Positions 56,981 through 64,000 of a DNA stretch of 64,000 nt are shown here, in pieces; the first letter of the stretch is position 1; each line of letters begins with the position of its first letter. The stretch lies in contig JACRMM010000058.1 of assembly GCA_016214985.1 (NCBI GenBank), forward strand, positions 171,343 through 235,342. Direction: 5' to 3'. A program made the translations under genes and the position numbers. Source of the stretch: Deltaproteobacteria bacterium (GTDB taxonomy: Bacteria > Desulfobacterota > Deferrisomatia > Deferrisomatales > JACRMM01). The notes under the pieces are model-generated. The model worked only from the letters and a program-made list of their open reading frames with translations, had not been told where the DNA came from and searched no databases.

Positions 56981-57085
56981 GCGAAAGACCGGCCGAGGGG
57001 GCAGGATGGGATCGAGTCACAGGTTGCGGCGTTCCAGGAGCCACCGTCGAGCGGGAACTCGCTCCGGTGGCTCACGTGTTTTCTT
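56981..57085 (+). ncRNA. Candidate small RNA between tRNA-Leu and hsdR
   Basis: About 100 bases from the start predicted by TGGACA-18-TAGAAT to a long terminal hairpin with a T-rich tail. No open frame with a ribosome-binding site is present, and it matches no RNA family I know. It could equally be an untranslated leader of hsdR. Confidence 0.35.
57038..57085 (+). terminator. Two-part hairpin with T-rich tail upstream of hsdR
   Basis: Outer stem GAGCCACCG (57038-57046) with CGGTGGCTC (57065-57073), inner stem GAGCG with CGCTC, then ACGTG-TTTTCTT. The five-base gap before the T-run weakens it as an intrinsic terminator. It would insulate hsdR from upstream transcription. Confidence 0.45.
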
Positions 57086-57155
57086 GGCGGAGGGCTGAGT
57101 TGGAGTCGGGGCGCCGCCGCTCGTTGGCCCAATCCGTCCCAATCAGGGGGTTGAC

Positions 57156-60100
57156 TTGAAGGTCGAGCCCGGGGCGGCGTGCGCCGCCTTCCGCACCAAC
57201 TTCGCCGTTCTGCAGGAGCACGACGAGCAGCTCGTGCGCCTGGGGCTGTTGGCGGAGAGGTACTTCGCGGACGACCCGAATACCTGCCTCCTCAAGCTCC
57301 GGCAGTTCGCCGAGACGCTGGCCCAGCTCGTCGCCTCCCGGGTCGGTCTCTTCACCTCGCCGGAAGAAGCCCAGTACGACCTCCTCCGCAGGCTTCAGGA
57401 CCAAGGGATCCTGCCCCGCGAGATCGCGCAGCTCTTCGGCGAGGTCCGCCGGGCGGGCAACGCCGCGAGCCACGCCCCCTCTAGAACAGGCGACCACCGG
57501 ACCGCTCTCGGCACCCTGAAGCTCTGCTGGCAGCTCGGTCTCTGGTTCCACCGAACCTTCAGGAACCCCTCCTACAAGTCGGGCCCCTTCGTCCCGCCGG
57601 CCGCGCCCAAAGACGAGAGCGAGGAGCTGCGGGCGGAGCTCGAGAGCCTGGCCGCCGCCTTGGTTGACTATCAGACCGCGCACCAGGAAGCCGTGCTGCA
57701 GCTGGCCGAGACCGAGGCCAAGCTCCGAGAAGCGGCAGACGAGCGGGCCTTCTGGGAAGAGCTCGCGGCCGAGGCGGAGCAGGCGAAGGCGGCGCTGGAG
57801 GGACGGCTCGCCGGGCTCCAGCTTGTGGCCGAGGCCCAGCCCAAGGCCGAGATCGCCTCCTTCACCGCGGCTGCCCACACTGCAGCGCAGGCCGTGCACC
57901 TCGACGAGGCCGAGACACGCCAGCTCATCGACCGGCAGCTTCGGCAGGCGGGTTGGGAGGCGGACTCCGCTTTGCTTCGGTACTCCGCCGGCACCCGGCC
58001 CGAGAAGGGCAAGAACCGGGCGATCGCGGAGTGGCCCACCGCCACCGGCCCGGCCGACTACGTCCTCTTCGTCGGCCTCACCCCGGTAGCGGCCGTCGAG
58101 GCCAAGCGCAAGAACGTGGATGTCTCGGCGGCCCTGCAGCAGGCCAAGCGGTATAGCCGCGGGTTCCTGCCCTCGCCCGAAACCCCGCTGTCGCCCGAGA
58201 ACTGGGGGCCGGAGGCAGCCTACCGGCTTCCCTTCGTCTTCTCCTCCAACGCACGGCCTTTCCTGCGCCAGCTCGCCACCAAGAGCGGCACTTGGTTCTG
58301 CGATCTCCGTCGGCCCGAGAACCTCGCCCACGCCCTCGACGGCTGGTACACGCCCGAAGGGCTCGCGGCGCTCTTCAAACGGGACGAGGAGAAGGCCCAC
58401 CGGGAGCTTGCCGCCGCGCCCTTCGTCTATGGCTTTAACCTGCGCCCCTACCAGCAGGACGCCATTCGTGCCGTCGAGGCGGGCGTCGAAGCGGGGCGCC
58501 GCGAGATGCTCGTGGCCATGGCCACCGGCACCGGCAAGACCAAGACCTGCATCGCGCTGATCTACCGCTTCCTCAAGGCCCAGCGTTTTCGGCGGGTGCT
58601 CTTCCTGGTCGACCGCTCCGCTTTGGGTGAGCAGGCTGCCAACGCCTTCAAAGACACCCGCATGGAGAACCTCCAGACCTTCGCCGACATCTTCGGCATC
58701 AAGGAGCTGGAGGAGCAGAAGCCCGACACCGACACCGCGGTCCACATCGCCACCGTCCAGGGCATGGTGCAGCGCGCGCTCTACCCGCGGGAGGGCGAAG
58801 ACGCTGCGCCGGTCGACCGGTACGACTGCATCGTCGTCGATGAGTGCCACCGCGGCTATCTGCTCGACCGGGAGCTCTCCGACACCGAGCTCGGCTTTCG
58901 GAGCTACGAGGACTACATCTCCGTGTACCGGCGGGTGCTCGACTACTTCGACGGCGTGAAGATCGGCCTCACCGCCACCCCGGCCCTGCACACGACCCAG
59001 ATCTTCGGGAAGCCCATCTACACCTACAGCTACCGAGAGGCCGTGATCGACGGCTACCTCGTGGACCACGAACCGCCGATTCGAATCCGCACCGACCTCT
59101 CCGAGGGCGGCATCACCTGGCGCGCCGGCGACGAGGTCATGGTCTACGACACCCGCCGCGCCGAGATCGACCTCGTCACGGCGCCCGACGAGATCAAGAT
59201 CGAGATCGAGGGCTTCAACCGGAAGGTCATCACTCAGCCCTTCAACCAGGTCGTGTGCGACGTCCTGGCCCGGGAGCTCGACCCTTCCTCCCGCCTGAAG
59301 ACGCTCGTCTTCTGCGCCAACGACGGCCACGCCGACCTGGTGGTGAAGCTCCTGAAGGATGCCTTCAAGGCCCTGTACGGTGTCATCGAAGACGACGCGG
59401 TCCTGAAGATCACCGGCGCCGCCGACAAGCCCCTGAAGCTCATCCGGCAGTTCAAGAACGAGAGGAACCCCAACGTCGCGGTCACGGTGGACCTGCTGAC
59501 GACTGGGGTAGACGTGCCCCCGATCGGGAACCTGGTCTTCCTGCGCCGGGTCAACAGCCGCATCCTCTTCGACCAGATGCTCGGCCGCGCCACGCGCCTG
59601 TGCGAGGAGTTCGGGAAGGAGACGTTCCGGATCTTCGACGCCGTGGGAATCTACGACGCCCTCCAGGGCATGACCGCCATGCAGCCCGTGGTCGTGGACC
59701 CGAAGATCTCGTTCGACCAGCTCGTCCGCGAGCTTGGGCAGGTGACGGCCGACGAGGAGAGGACGCTCGTTCGCGACCAGTTCGTGGCCAAGTTCCAACG
59801 AAAGAAGCGCCACCTGAGCGAGAGGGCGGCCCAGGACTTCGAGGCGGTGGCCGGCGTGACGCCCGAGGCCTTCCTGGCCGAGCTCCGGCAGATGCCGCTG
59901 GCCGACGTCGCCGCGTGGTTCATCGCCCACCCGGCCCTGGGAGAGCTCCTGGACCGCAAGGGCGAGGGCGACGGGCCCACGCTCCTCATCTCCGAGCATC
60001 CCGACCAGCTGCGCGAGGTGGAGCGGGGCTACGGCCACGCCGTGAAGCCCCAGGATTACCTCGACGAGTTCTCGGCCTTCCTCAGGAGCCACGCCAACGA

Positions 60101-60560
60101 CATTCCCGCGCTCCTGACCGTGCTCACCCGGCCTCGTGAGCTCACGAGGAAGGAGCTCCGGCAGCTCGCCCTGGCCCTCGACCGGGCCGGCTTCACCGAG
60201 GCCAACCTCACCACGGCCTGGCGGGAGATGACCAACCAGGAGATCGCCGCCGGCATCGTTGGCCACATCCGGCGCGCGGCCCTGGGCGATCCGCTCGTGC
60301 CCTTCGGAGAGAGGGTGGACCACGCGCTTCAGCGGCTTCTCGCCTCCAAGAGCTGGACCACGCCGCAGCGTCAGTGGCTCCAGAAGATTGCGGCCCAGAC
60401 CAAGGCCAACTGGCTCGTGGACCGCGAGGCCCTCGACGACCCCGATCTCCTCTTCCGCCGCGAAGGCGGCGGCTTCGCTCGACTCGACCGCCTCTTCGAG
60501 GGCCAACTCCAGCAGGTGCTGGAGGCCTTCAACGACTCGCTCTGGCGACCCGCGGCTTGA
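57156..60560 (+). CDS. hsdR: Type I restriction endonuclease subunit HsdR
   Basis: The motor and nuclease subunit, 1134 aa. An N-terminal DUF4145-like helical region (1-125, LLAERYFADDPNTCLLKLRQ) and a coiled coil (150-215) precede the nuclease, with Asp301 and E315-A-K317 (PADYVLF, VAAVEAKRK). The helicase motor has MATGTGKTKT near residue 457, VVDECHRG (DECH) near 560, GLTATPALHT and GVDVPPIGNLVF. The order and size match EcoKI-type enzymes. TTG start at 57156 with AGGGGG five bases upstream. First gene of the R-M island beside tRNA-Leu. Confidence 0.93.
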   Translation: MKVEPGAACAAFRTNFAVLQEHDEQLVRLGLLAERYFADDPNTCLLKLRQFAETLAQLVASRVGLFTSPEEAQYDLLRRLQDQGILPREIAQLFGEVRRAGNAASHAPSRTGDHRTALGTLKLCWQLGLWFHRTFRNPSYKSGPFVPPAAPKDESEELRAELESLAAALVDYQTAHQEAVLQLAETEAKLREAADERAFWEELAAEAEQAKAALEGRLAGLQLVAEAQPKAEIASFTAAAHTAAQAVHLDEAETRQLIDRQLRQAGWEADSALLRYSAGTRPEKGKNRAIAEWPTATGPADYVLFVGLTPVAAVEAKRKNVDVSAALQQAKRYSRGFLPSPETPLSPENWGPEAAYRLPFVFSSNARPFLRQLATKSGTWFCDLRRPENLAHALDGWYTPEGLAALFKRDEEKAHRELAAAPFVYGFNLRPYQQDAIRAVEAGVEAGRREMLVAMATGTGKTKTCIALIYRFLKAQRFRRVLFLVDRSALGEQAANAFKDTRMENLQTFADIFGIKELEEQKPDTDTAVHIATVQGMVQRALYPREGEDAAPVDRYDCIVVDECHRGYLLDRELSDTELGFRSYEDYISVYRRVLDYFDGVKIGLTATPALHTTQIFGKPIYTYSYREAVIDGYLVDHEPPIRIRTDLSEGGITWRAGDEVMVYDTRRAEIDLVTAPDEIKIEIEGFNRKVITQPFNQVVCDVLARELDPSSRLKTLVFCANDGHADLVVKLLKDAFKALYGVIEDDAVLKITGAADKPLKLIRQFKNERNPNVAVTVDLLTTGVDVPPIGNLVFLRRVNSRILFDQMLGRATRLCEEFGKETFRIFDAVGIYDALQGMTAMQPVVVDPKISFDQLVRELGQVTADEERTLVRDQFVAKFQRKKRHLSERAAQDFEAVAGVTPEAFLAELRQMPLADVAAWFIAHPALGELLDRKGEGDGPTLLISEHPDQLREVERGYGHAVKPQDYLDEFSAFLRSHANDIPALLTVLTRPRELTRKELRQLALALDRAGFTEANLTTAWREMTNQEIAAGIVGHIRRAALGDPLVPFGERVDHALQRLLASKSWTTPQRQWLQKIAAQTKANWLVDREALDDPDLLFRREGGGFARLDRLFEGQLQQVLEAFNDSLWRPAA

Positions 60561-60617
60561 GCTCTCCTGCGATTCCAGGTAAGGGAGGGGATGCCTTCGG
60601 ATCGAAGGGAGCCAAAC

Positions 60618-60851
60618 ATGCGGATCAGGATCGACTCCAGAAACCGGATTTCCCTGCCGGAAACCGCCTTGGACGCGATCGGTTCGGCCAAGTCGGTTGA
60701 CGTGCGCGTCGAGGGCGGCCGGATCATCCTCACTCCGGCGACGCTGCAACCGGCCGATGCCGTCCGGTCGCGACTGGCTGAACTCAATCTCACAGAACAG
60801 GACGTCGCCGACGCGATCGCCGTGGCGCGAAAGAAGGTTGGAACGGAATGA
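60618..60851 (+). CDS. AbrB/SpoVT-like small DNA-binding protein inside the R-M operon
   Basis: 77 aa. One swapped-hairpin AbrB-like half (RIDSRNRISLPETALDAIG; VDVRVEGGRIILTPA) and a C-terminal helix (LAELNLTEQDVADAIAVARK). This is the layout of MazE/VapB-type antitoxins and AbrB regulators, but no toxin gene follows. The stop overlaps the hsdM start as ATGA. The ATG at 60618 has AGGGAG eight bases upstream. It may regulate the R-M operon or be a leftover antitoxin. Confidence 0.75.
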   Translation: MRIRIDSRNRISLPETALDAIGSAKSVDVRVEGGRIILTPATLQPADAVRSRLAELNLTEQDVADAIAVARKKVGTE

Positions 60852-62371
60852 GCAACGTCACCCACGACATCGTCGCCAAGCTCTGGAACCTCTGCAACAT
60901 CCTCAAGGACGACGGGGTTACCTACCACCAGTACGTCACCGAGCTTACTTACCTTCTGTTCCTCAAGATGGCCAAAGAGACCGACACTGAGGAACATATG
61001 GGGAAGAAGAAAGACAAAGACTCAGGAGAATTGAGAGATGGAATTATAGAGCACATCCCAAATGGATATCGTTGGGACGACCTGGAAACCAAGTCGGCGC
61101 CGGACCGGCTGGAGTTCTACAAGATCCTGCTGATCCACCTGGGCAGCAACGGCTCGACGCTCGTGAAGGAGATCTTTGCCAACGCGGGCTCCTTCATCAA
61201 GAAACCGGCCACCCTCTCCACCCTGGTGTCCGAGATCGACAAGCTCGACTGGTACACCGCCCGGCGCGAGGGGTTGGGGGACCTCTACGAGGGGCTGCTG
61301 GAGAAGAACGCCAACGAGAAGAAATCCGGCGCCGGCCAGTACTTCACCCCGCGGCCGCTCATCGACGCCATGGTCGCCGTGATGCAGCCGACGCTGAAGG
61401 ACGTGATCCAGGACCCGGCCGCCGGCACGGGCGGCTTCCTGATCGCCGCCAACCGCTTCCTGCGGGAGCACGACGCCCCCGACCGGTGGACCGAGGCGCA
61501 GCAGCGCAAGTACCACCGCAACACCTTCTACGGCATGGAGCACGTGCAAGACACCCACCGCCTGGCCCTCATGAACCTGATGCTCCACGGGCTCGAGTCC
61601 GACCCCCAGGCCTCCGGCATCCACTACGGCGACACCCTCTCGCCCGACGGCGAGGCCCTGCCCAAGGCCACCCTGATCCTGACGAATCCCCCCTTCGGCA
61701 CCAAGAAGGGCGGCGGGCTGCCGAGCCGCACCGACTTCACGTTTCCCACGTCCAACAAGCAGTTTTGCTTTCTTCAGCACATCTACCGGGGCCTCCAGCC
61801 CGGCGGCCGCGCCGCGGTGGCGCTGCCCGATAACGTGCTCTTCGAGGGCAACGTGGGCCGGCAGATCCGCGCCGACCTGATGAACAAGTGCAACCTCCAC
61901 ACGATCCTTCGGCTGCCCACCGGCATCTTCTACGCCCAGGGCGTGAAGACGAACGTCCTCTTCTTCACCCGGGGCGAGACCGACAAGGGCAACACCAAGG
62001 AGGTCTGGGTCTACGACCTCCGTGCCAACACGCCCCAGTTCGGCAAGCGCACGGTCTTGACCCGCGGCCACTTCGCCGAGTTCGAAGCGGCCTTCGGCGG
62101 CGACCCTCTGGGTGGCTCGGCCAGCTTGAAGAAGCGGAAGGACACCGGTGAGGAGGGCCGCTTCCGGAAGTTCACCCGCGACCAGATCGCGGAGCGCGGC
62201 GACAGCCTCGACATCGCATGGCTGAAGGACGACGACGGAAACGGCGGGGAGGAACTGCCCGAGCCGGCCGTGCTCGCGCGGGACGCGATGACCGAGCTCG
62301 AGGGGGCGTTCGATGAGCTGCGGGGGATTCTGGAGGAGTTGGGGGAGGAGCTTGAGGGGGTGGAGGCGTGA
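60848..62371 (+). CDS. hsdM: Type I DNA methyltransferase subunit HsdM
   Basis: N6-adenine methyltransferase, 507 aa. N-terminal HsdM helical domain (KLWNLCNILKDDGVTYHQYV), SAM motif DPAAGTGGFLIAANRFL (about residue 189), and the catalytic NPPFGTKKGG (about 280). Codons for residues 38-77 (60961-61080) are strikingly AT-rich, about 45% G+C by hand count, unlike the rest. Start overlaps the AbrB-like gene and the stop overlaps the next gene as GTGA. Confidence 0.95.
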   Translation: MSNVTHDIVAKLWNLCNILKDDGVTYHQYVTELTYLLFLKMAKETDTEEHMGKKKDKDSGELRDGIIEHIPNGYRWDDLETKSAPDRLEFYKILLIHLGSNGSTLVKEIFANAGSFIKKPATLSTLVSEIDKLDWYTARREGLGDLYEGLLEKNANEKKSGAGQYFTPRPLIDAMVAVMQPTLKDVIQDPAAGTGGFLIAANRFLREHDAPDRWTEAQQRKYHRNTFYGMEHVQDTHRLALMNLMLHGLESDPQASGIHYGDTLSPDGEALPKATLILTNPPFGTKKGGGLPSRTDFTFPTSNKQFCFLQHIYRGLQPGGRAAVALPDNVLFEGNVGRQIRADLMNKCNLHTILRLPTGIFYAQGVKTNVLFFTRGETDKGNTKEVWVYDLRANTPQFGKRTVLTRGHFAEFEAAFGGDPLGGSASLKKRKDTGEEGRFRKFTRDQIAERGDSLDIAWLKDDDGNGGEELPEPAVLARDAMTELEGAFDELRGILEELGEELEGVEA

Positions 62372-63051
62372 TCTCGGAGGCCATGCGAGACCGCGCGCGG
62401 AGCCTTCGGGTCGAGGCGACGCCTTTCGAGCAGTCCTTCTGGCAAAGGGTTCGAGCCGGTCGCCTGGGCGGGTTCAAGTTCCGGCGCCAGCAGGTGATCG
62501 GGGGATACATCGTCGACTTCGTATGCCAAGCGGCCGGGCTGGTCGTGGAACTGGACGGGTCGCAGCACCATGACGCGGGCGAGTACGACCAGGAGCGTGA
62601 TGCGTGGCTGCGCGCCCAGGGGTATCGGGTGCTTCGGGTGTGGAACAGCGAGTGGGCGGCGAACCCGGAGGGAGTGCTGGAGGCGGTGTGGGGGATGCTG
62701 CACGAGGGAGTCGGCATCCAAGGCAGCCCTCACCCCCGGCCCCTCTCCTCAGATGGGAGAGGGCTCGTCAGTCGCGCGAAAGGGACGTGTGACCATGGAA
62801 CCTCACCGAGCAATACTCTCGACGCCGTTGAGAGTATTTCACCCGGCTACTTCGACCGTGGACTCACCGTGTCTGTGCCGGTTCGTGTCGAGTTCCGTCC
62901 CTTCCTCAATACTCGCAACACCGTTGCGAGTATTCGAACAGCCCTCGAAACTCGCACCAGCGGTGCGAGTCTTGGCCTGTACACCTGGCGGCGACGAGAA
63001 CCCCAGCATCGGCGTGCTCCTGTGCAAGAGCCGGGATCACGATGTGGTTGA
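62368..63051 (+). CDS. DUF559 (Vsr-like endonuclease fold) protein with repeat-derived C-terminus
   Basis: 227 aa as an open frame. Residues 1-112 are a complete DUF559 domain (RARSLRVEATPFEQSFWQRV; KFRRQQVIGGYIVDFVCQAA; VVELDGSQHHDAGEYDQERD), a small PD-(D/E)XK-like nuclease fold often found near phage and R-M genes. The remaining residues read through a REP-like repeat (SPHPRPLSSDGRG) and three hairpins, so they are probably not original coding sequence. GTG start at 62368 overlaps the hsdM stop as GTGA. The 3' end overlaps the DUF1016 remnant. Confidence 0.7.
   Translation: MISEAMRDRARSLRVEATPFEQSFWQRVRAGRLGGFKFRRQQVIGGYIVDFVCQAAGLVVELDGSQHHDAGEYDQERDAWLRAQGYRVLRVWNSEWAANPEGVLEAVWGMLHEGVGIQGSPHPRPLSSDGRGLVSRAKGTCDHGTSPSNTLDAVESISPGYFDRGLTVSVPVRVEFRPFLNTRNTVASIRTALETRTSGASLGLYTWRRREPQHRRAPVQEPGSRCG
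62741..62763. repeat. REP-like palindrome
   Basis: CCCTCTCC and GGAGAGGG arms around seven bases, preceded by CCCTCACCCCCGGC. This pattern (translated PHPRPLS) is a widespread intergenic repeat of proteobacteria. Confidence 0.6.
62812..62838. repeat. 27-base hairpin repeat, copy 1
   Basis: 12-bp stem (AATACTCTCGAC with GTTGAGAGTATT, one G-T pair) and loop GCC. Confidence 0.75.
62908..62934. repeat. 27-base hairpin repeat, copy 2
   Basis: Perfect 12-bp stem (AATACTCGCAAC with GTTGCGAGTATT) and loop ACC. Confidence 0.8.
62947..62973. repeat. 27-base hairpin repeat, copy 3
   Basis: Core 9-bp stem (ACTCGCACC with GGTGCGAGT), loop AGC, outer pairs partly broken. Same frame and size as copies 1 and 2. 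Confidence 0.7.
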
Positions 63052-63181
63052 GTACGCCCTCTCCCGCAGCCTCTCCCCGGCCCTGGTGGCCGAGTACCAG
63101 ACGCGGCTTCCCGACAAGGCGCTGCTCCAGGCCAAGCTCGACGAGTTCTATGAGATGGCGCGGCGGGAGGTGGAGGGGTGA
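62988..63181 (+). pseudogene. 3' remnant of a DUF1016 (YhcG-like PD-(D/E)XK nuclease) gene
   Basis: Only the last 60 or so codons are recognisable: NPSIGVLLCKSRDHDVVEYA, then LVAEYQTRLPDKALLQAKL and FYEMARREVEG. This is the C-terminal end of DUF1016 proteins, about 350 aa when whole, which are common in type I R-M loci. The upstream part is replaced by the hairpin repeats and the DUF559 frame. Its stop still overlaps the hsdS start as GTGA, the junction expected of an intact operon. Confidence 0.7.
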
Positions 63182-63876
63182 GCGGGCTGCCTCCGGGCTG
63201 GGAGTGGACGTCGGTGGAGGACGTCGGGGAGGTGAACCTGGGGCGACAGAGGTCCCCCGAGCACCATTCCGGTCTCCACATGCGGCCCTACCTCCGCGTC
63301 GCCAACGTCTTTGAGAACCGCATCGACACCTCCGACGTCAAGGAGATGAACTTCACTCCGGAGGAATTCGAACGCTTCGCGCTGAGGCGAGGCGACATCC
63401 TTCTCAACGAAGGCCAGAGCCGCGAGCTGGTTGGCCGCCCCGCGATGTTTCGGGACGAAGTCCCTGGCGCGTGTTTTCAGAACACCTTGGTCCGCTTCCG
63501 CGCCAGTGAGGCAAGCCTCCCCGAATACGCGCTGGCCGTCTTTCGGTCCTATTTCCACACCGAACAATTCCAGCGAATCTGCAAGTGGACGACCAACATC
63601 GCCCACTTGGGCGCTGAGCGCTTCGCGTCCGTGCCGTTTCCCCTCGCTCCCCTCCCCGAACAGAAACGCATCGCCGACAAACTCGACGCCCTGCTCGCCC
63701 GGGTAGACGCCTGCCGCGAACGCCTCGACCGCGTGCCCCTCCTCCTCAAACGCTTCCGCCAAGCCGTCCTCGCCGCCGCCACGTCGGGGGAGTTGACGGA
63801 GGAGTGGCGGGAGCAACGTGGTTACTCAGCTGACTCCTGGGAAATGACAGTCTTCGGAGCAGCGTTGTCCGGTTAG
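63178..63876 (+). CDS. hsdS: Half-length type I specificity subunit HsdS
   Basis: 232 aa, about half the usual size. It has the first target recognition domain (LPPGWEWTSVEDVGEVNLGR; PYLRVANVFENRIDT; TLVRFRASEA) and the first conserved region with its long helix (PLPEQKRIADKLDALLARVD; VPLLLKRFRQAVLAAATSGE). It stops where the second recognition domain would begin (GYSADSWEMTVFGAALSG). Either a truncated, inactive S subunit or a half-S that works as a dimer. Base composition falls after about 63830, marking a junction. Confidence 0.82.
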   Translation: MSGLPPGWEWTSVEDVGEVNLGRQRSPEHHSGLHMRPYLRVANVFENRIDTSDVKEMNFTPEEFERFALRRGDILLNEGQSRELVGRPAMFRDEVPGACFQNTLVRFRASEASLPEYALAVFRSYFHTEQFQRICKWTTNIAHLGAERFASVPFPLAPLPEQKRIADKLDALLARVDACRERLDRVPLLLKRFRQAVLAAATSGELTEEWREQRGYSADSWEMTVFGAALSG

Positions 63877-64000
63877 GTTATTGCAATGGCCACGGGCAAA
63901 CCCGGGTCTAATTGTCGTGAGTCTGGAGCGGGCACATCGGGCTCCATCTGGGCGGCCTCGTTCTCGATCTTGTTGCGAAGTTCGCGAACGCGCTTGATAC
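63873..64000 (-). CDS. Possible 3' end of an unknown gene running in from the right
   Basis: On the minus strand one frame is open from the window edge to a TAA at 63873-63875 and reads IKRVRELRNKIENEAAQMEP and onward to LPVAIAIT. The first part has GC-rich third positions and a charged helix, as coding sequence would. It overlaps the hsdS stop by a few bases. I do not recognise the family, and the call is tentative. Confidence 0.35.
   Translation of the reverse strand, partial: IKRVRELRNKIENEAAQMEPDVPAPDSRQLDPGLPVAIAIT

Noticed and set aside
56784..57098. 104-codon frame across tRNA-Leu and its terminator
   Set aside because: It begins inside the tRNA and reads through two hairpins.
62812..62973. 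CRISPR array
   Set aside because: Copies differ in sequence, spacing is irregular (96 and 39 bases), each unit is itself a hairpin, and no cas gene is near.

Overview
The window is high-GC (around 70% by eye) chromosomal DNA from a Gram-negative bacterium. Multiheme c-type cytochromes with an outer-membrane barrel, a complete division and cell wall (dcw) cluster, a dnaJ-hspR pair, heavy use of GTG starts, and an aroF-type DAHP synthase together suggest a Desulfobacterota (former Deltaproteobacteria) lineage, perhaps a metal-reducing Deferrisoma-like one. That placement is inference, because no rRNA lies in the window.

Layout. 1-7.2 kb: the 3' end of a recQ-like helicase, a small outer-membrane protein, an unknown 140-aa protein, aroF and a YbaK-like deacylase, a PA2779/PA2778-type pair, and a radical SAM protein. 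7.4-10.2 kb: katG behind a PerR/Fur regulator, with visibly lower GC than the surroundings. 10.5-17 kb: a minus-strand run of four genes made of a beta-barrel protein with one heme motif, a lipoprotein with 14 potential heme sites, a small cytochrome with an unusual CX6CH site, and a chemoreceptor. I read it as a candidate extracellular electron-transfer conduit carrying its own taxis receptor. 17.4-18.2 kb: a two-domain VOC protein.

18.7-36.9 kb (minus strand): mraZ, a STAS-domain gene, rsmH, ftsL, ftsI, murE, murF, mraY, murD, ftsW, murG, murC, murB, ddl, ftsQ, ftsA and ftsZ. They follow a consensus promoter with three 10-bp-phased MraZ boxes and are joined mostly by GTGA or ATGA overlaps. 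37-41.8 kb: a heterodimeric ABC exporter behind a zinc-ribbon/DUF3426 protein. 41.9-48.8 kb: two diguanylate cyclases flanking a thioredoxin-like protein, dnaJ, hspR and comEC. 49-52.6 kb: hisS and aspS with a tetraheme cytochrome gene between them. 52.8-56.8 kb: an Rrf2 regulator, then gap, pgk, tpiA, secG and tRNA-Leu(GAG), the usual glycolysis/secG/leuU order.

56.8 kb to the end: directly after tRNA-Leu lies a type I restriction-modification island (hsdR, an AbrB-like gene, hsdM, a DUF559 gene, a DUF1016 remnant and a half-length hsdS). It holds hairpin repeats, a local AT-rich patch and signs of recombination. A possible small RNA sits between the tRNA and hsdR. Two genes (at 4564 and 40503) seem to need non-standard start codons.
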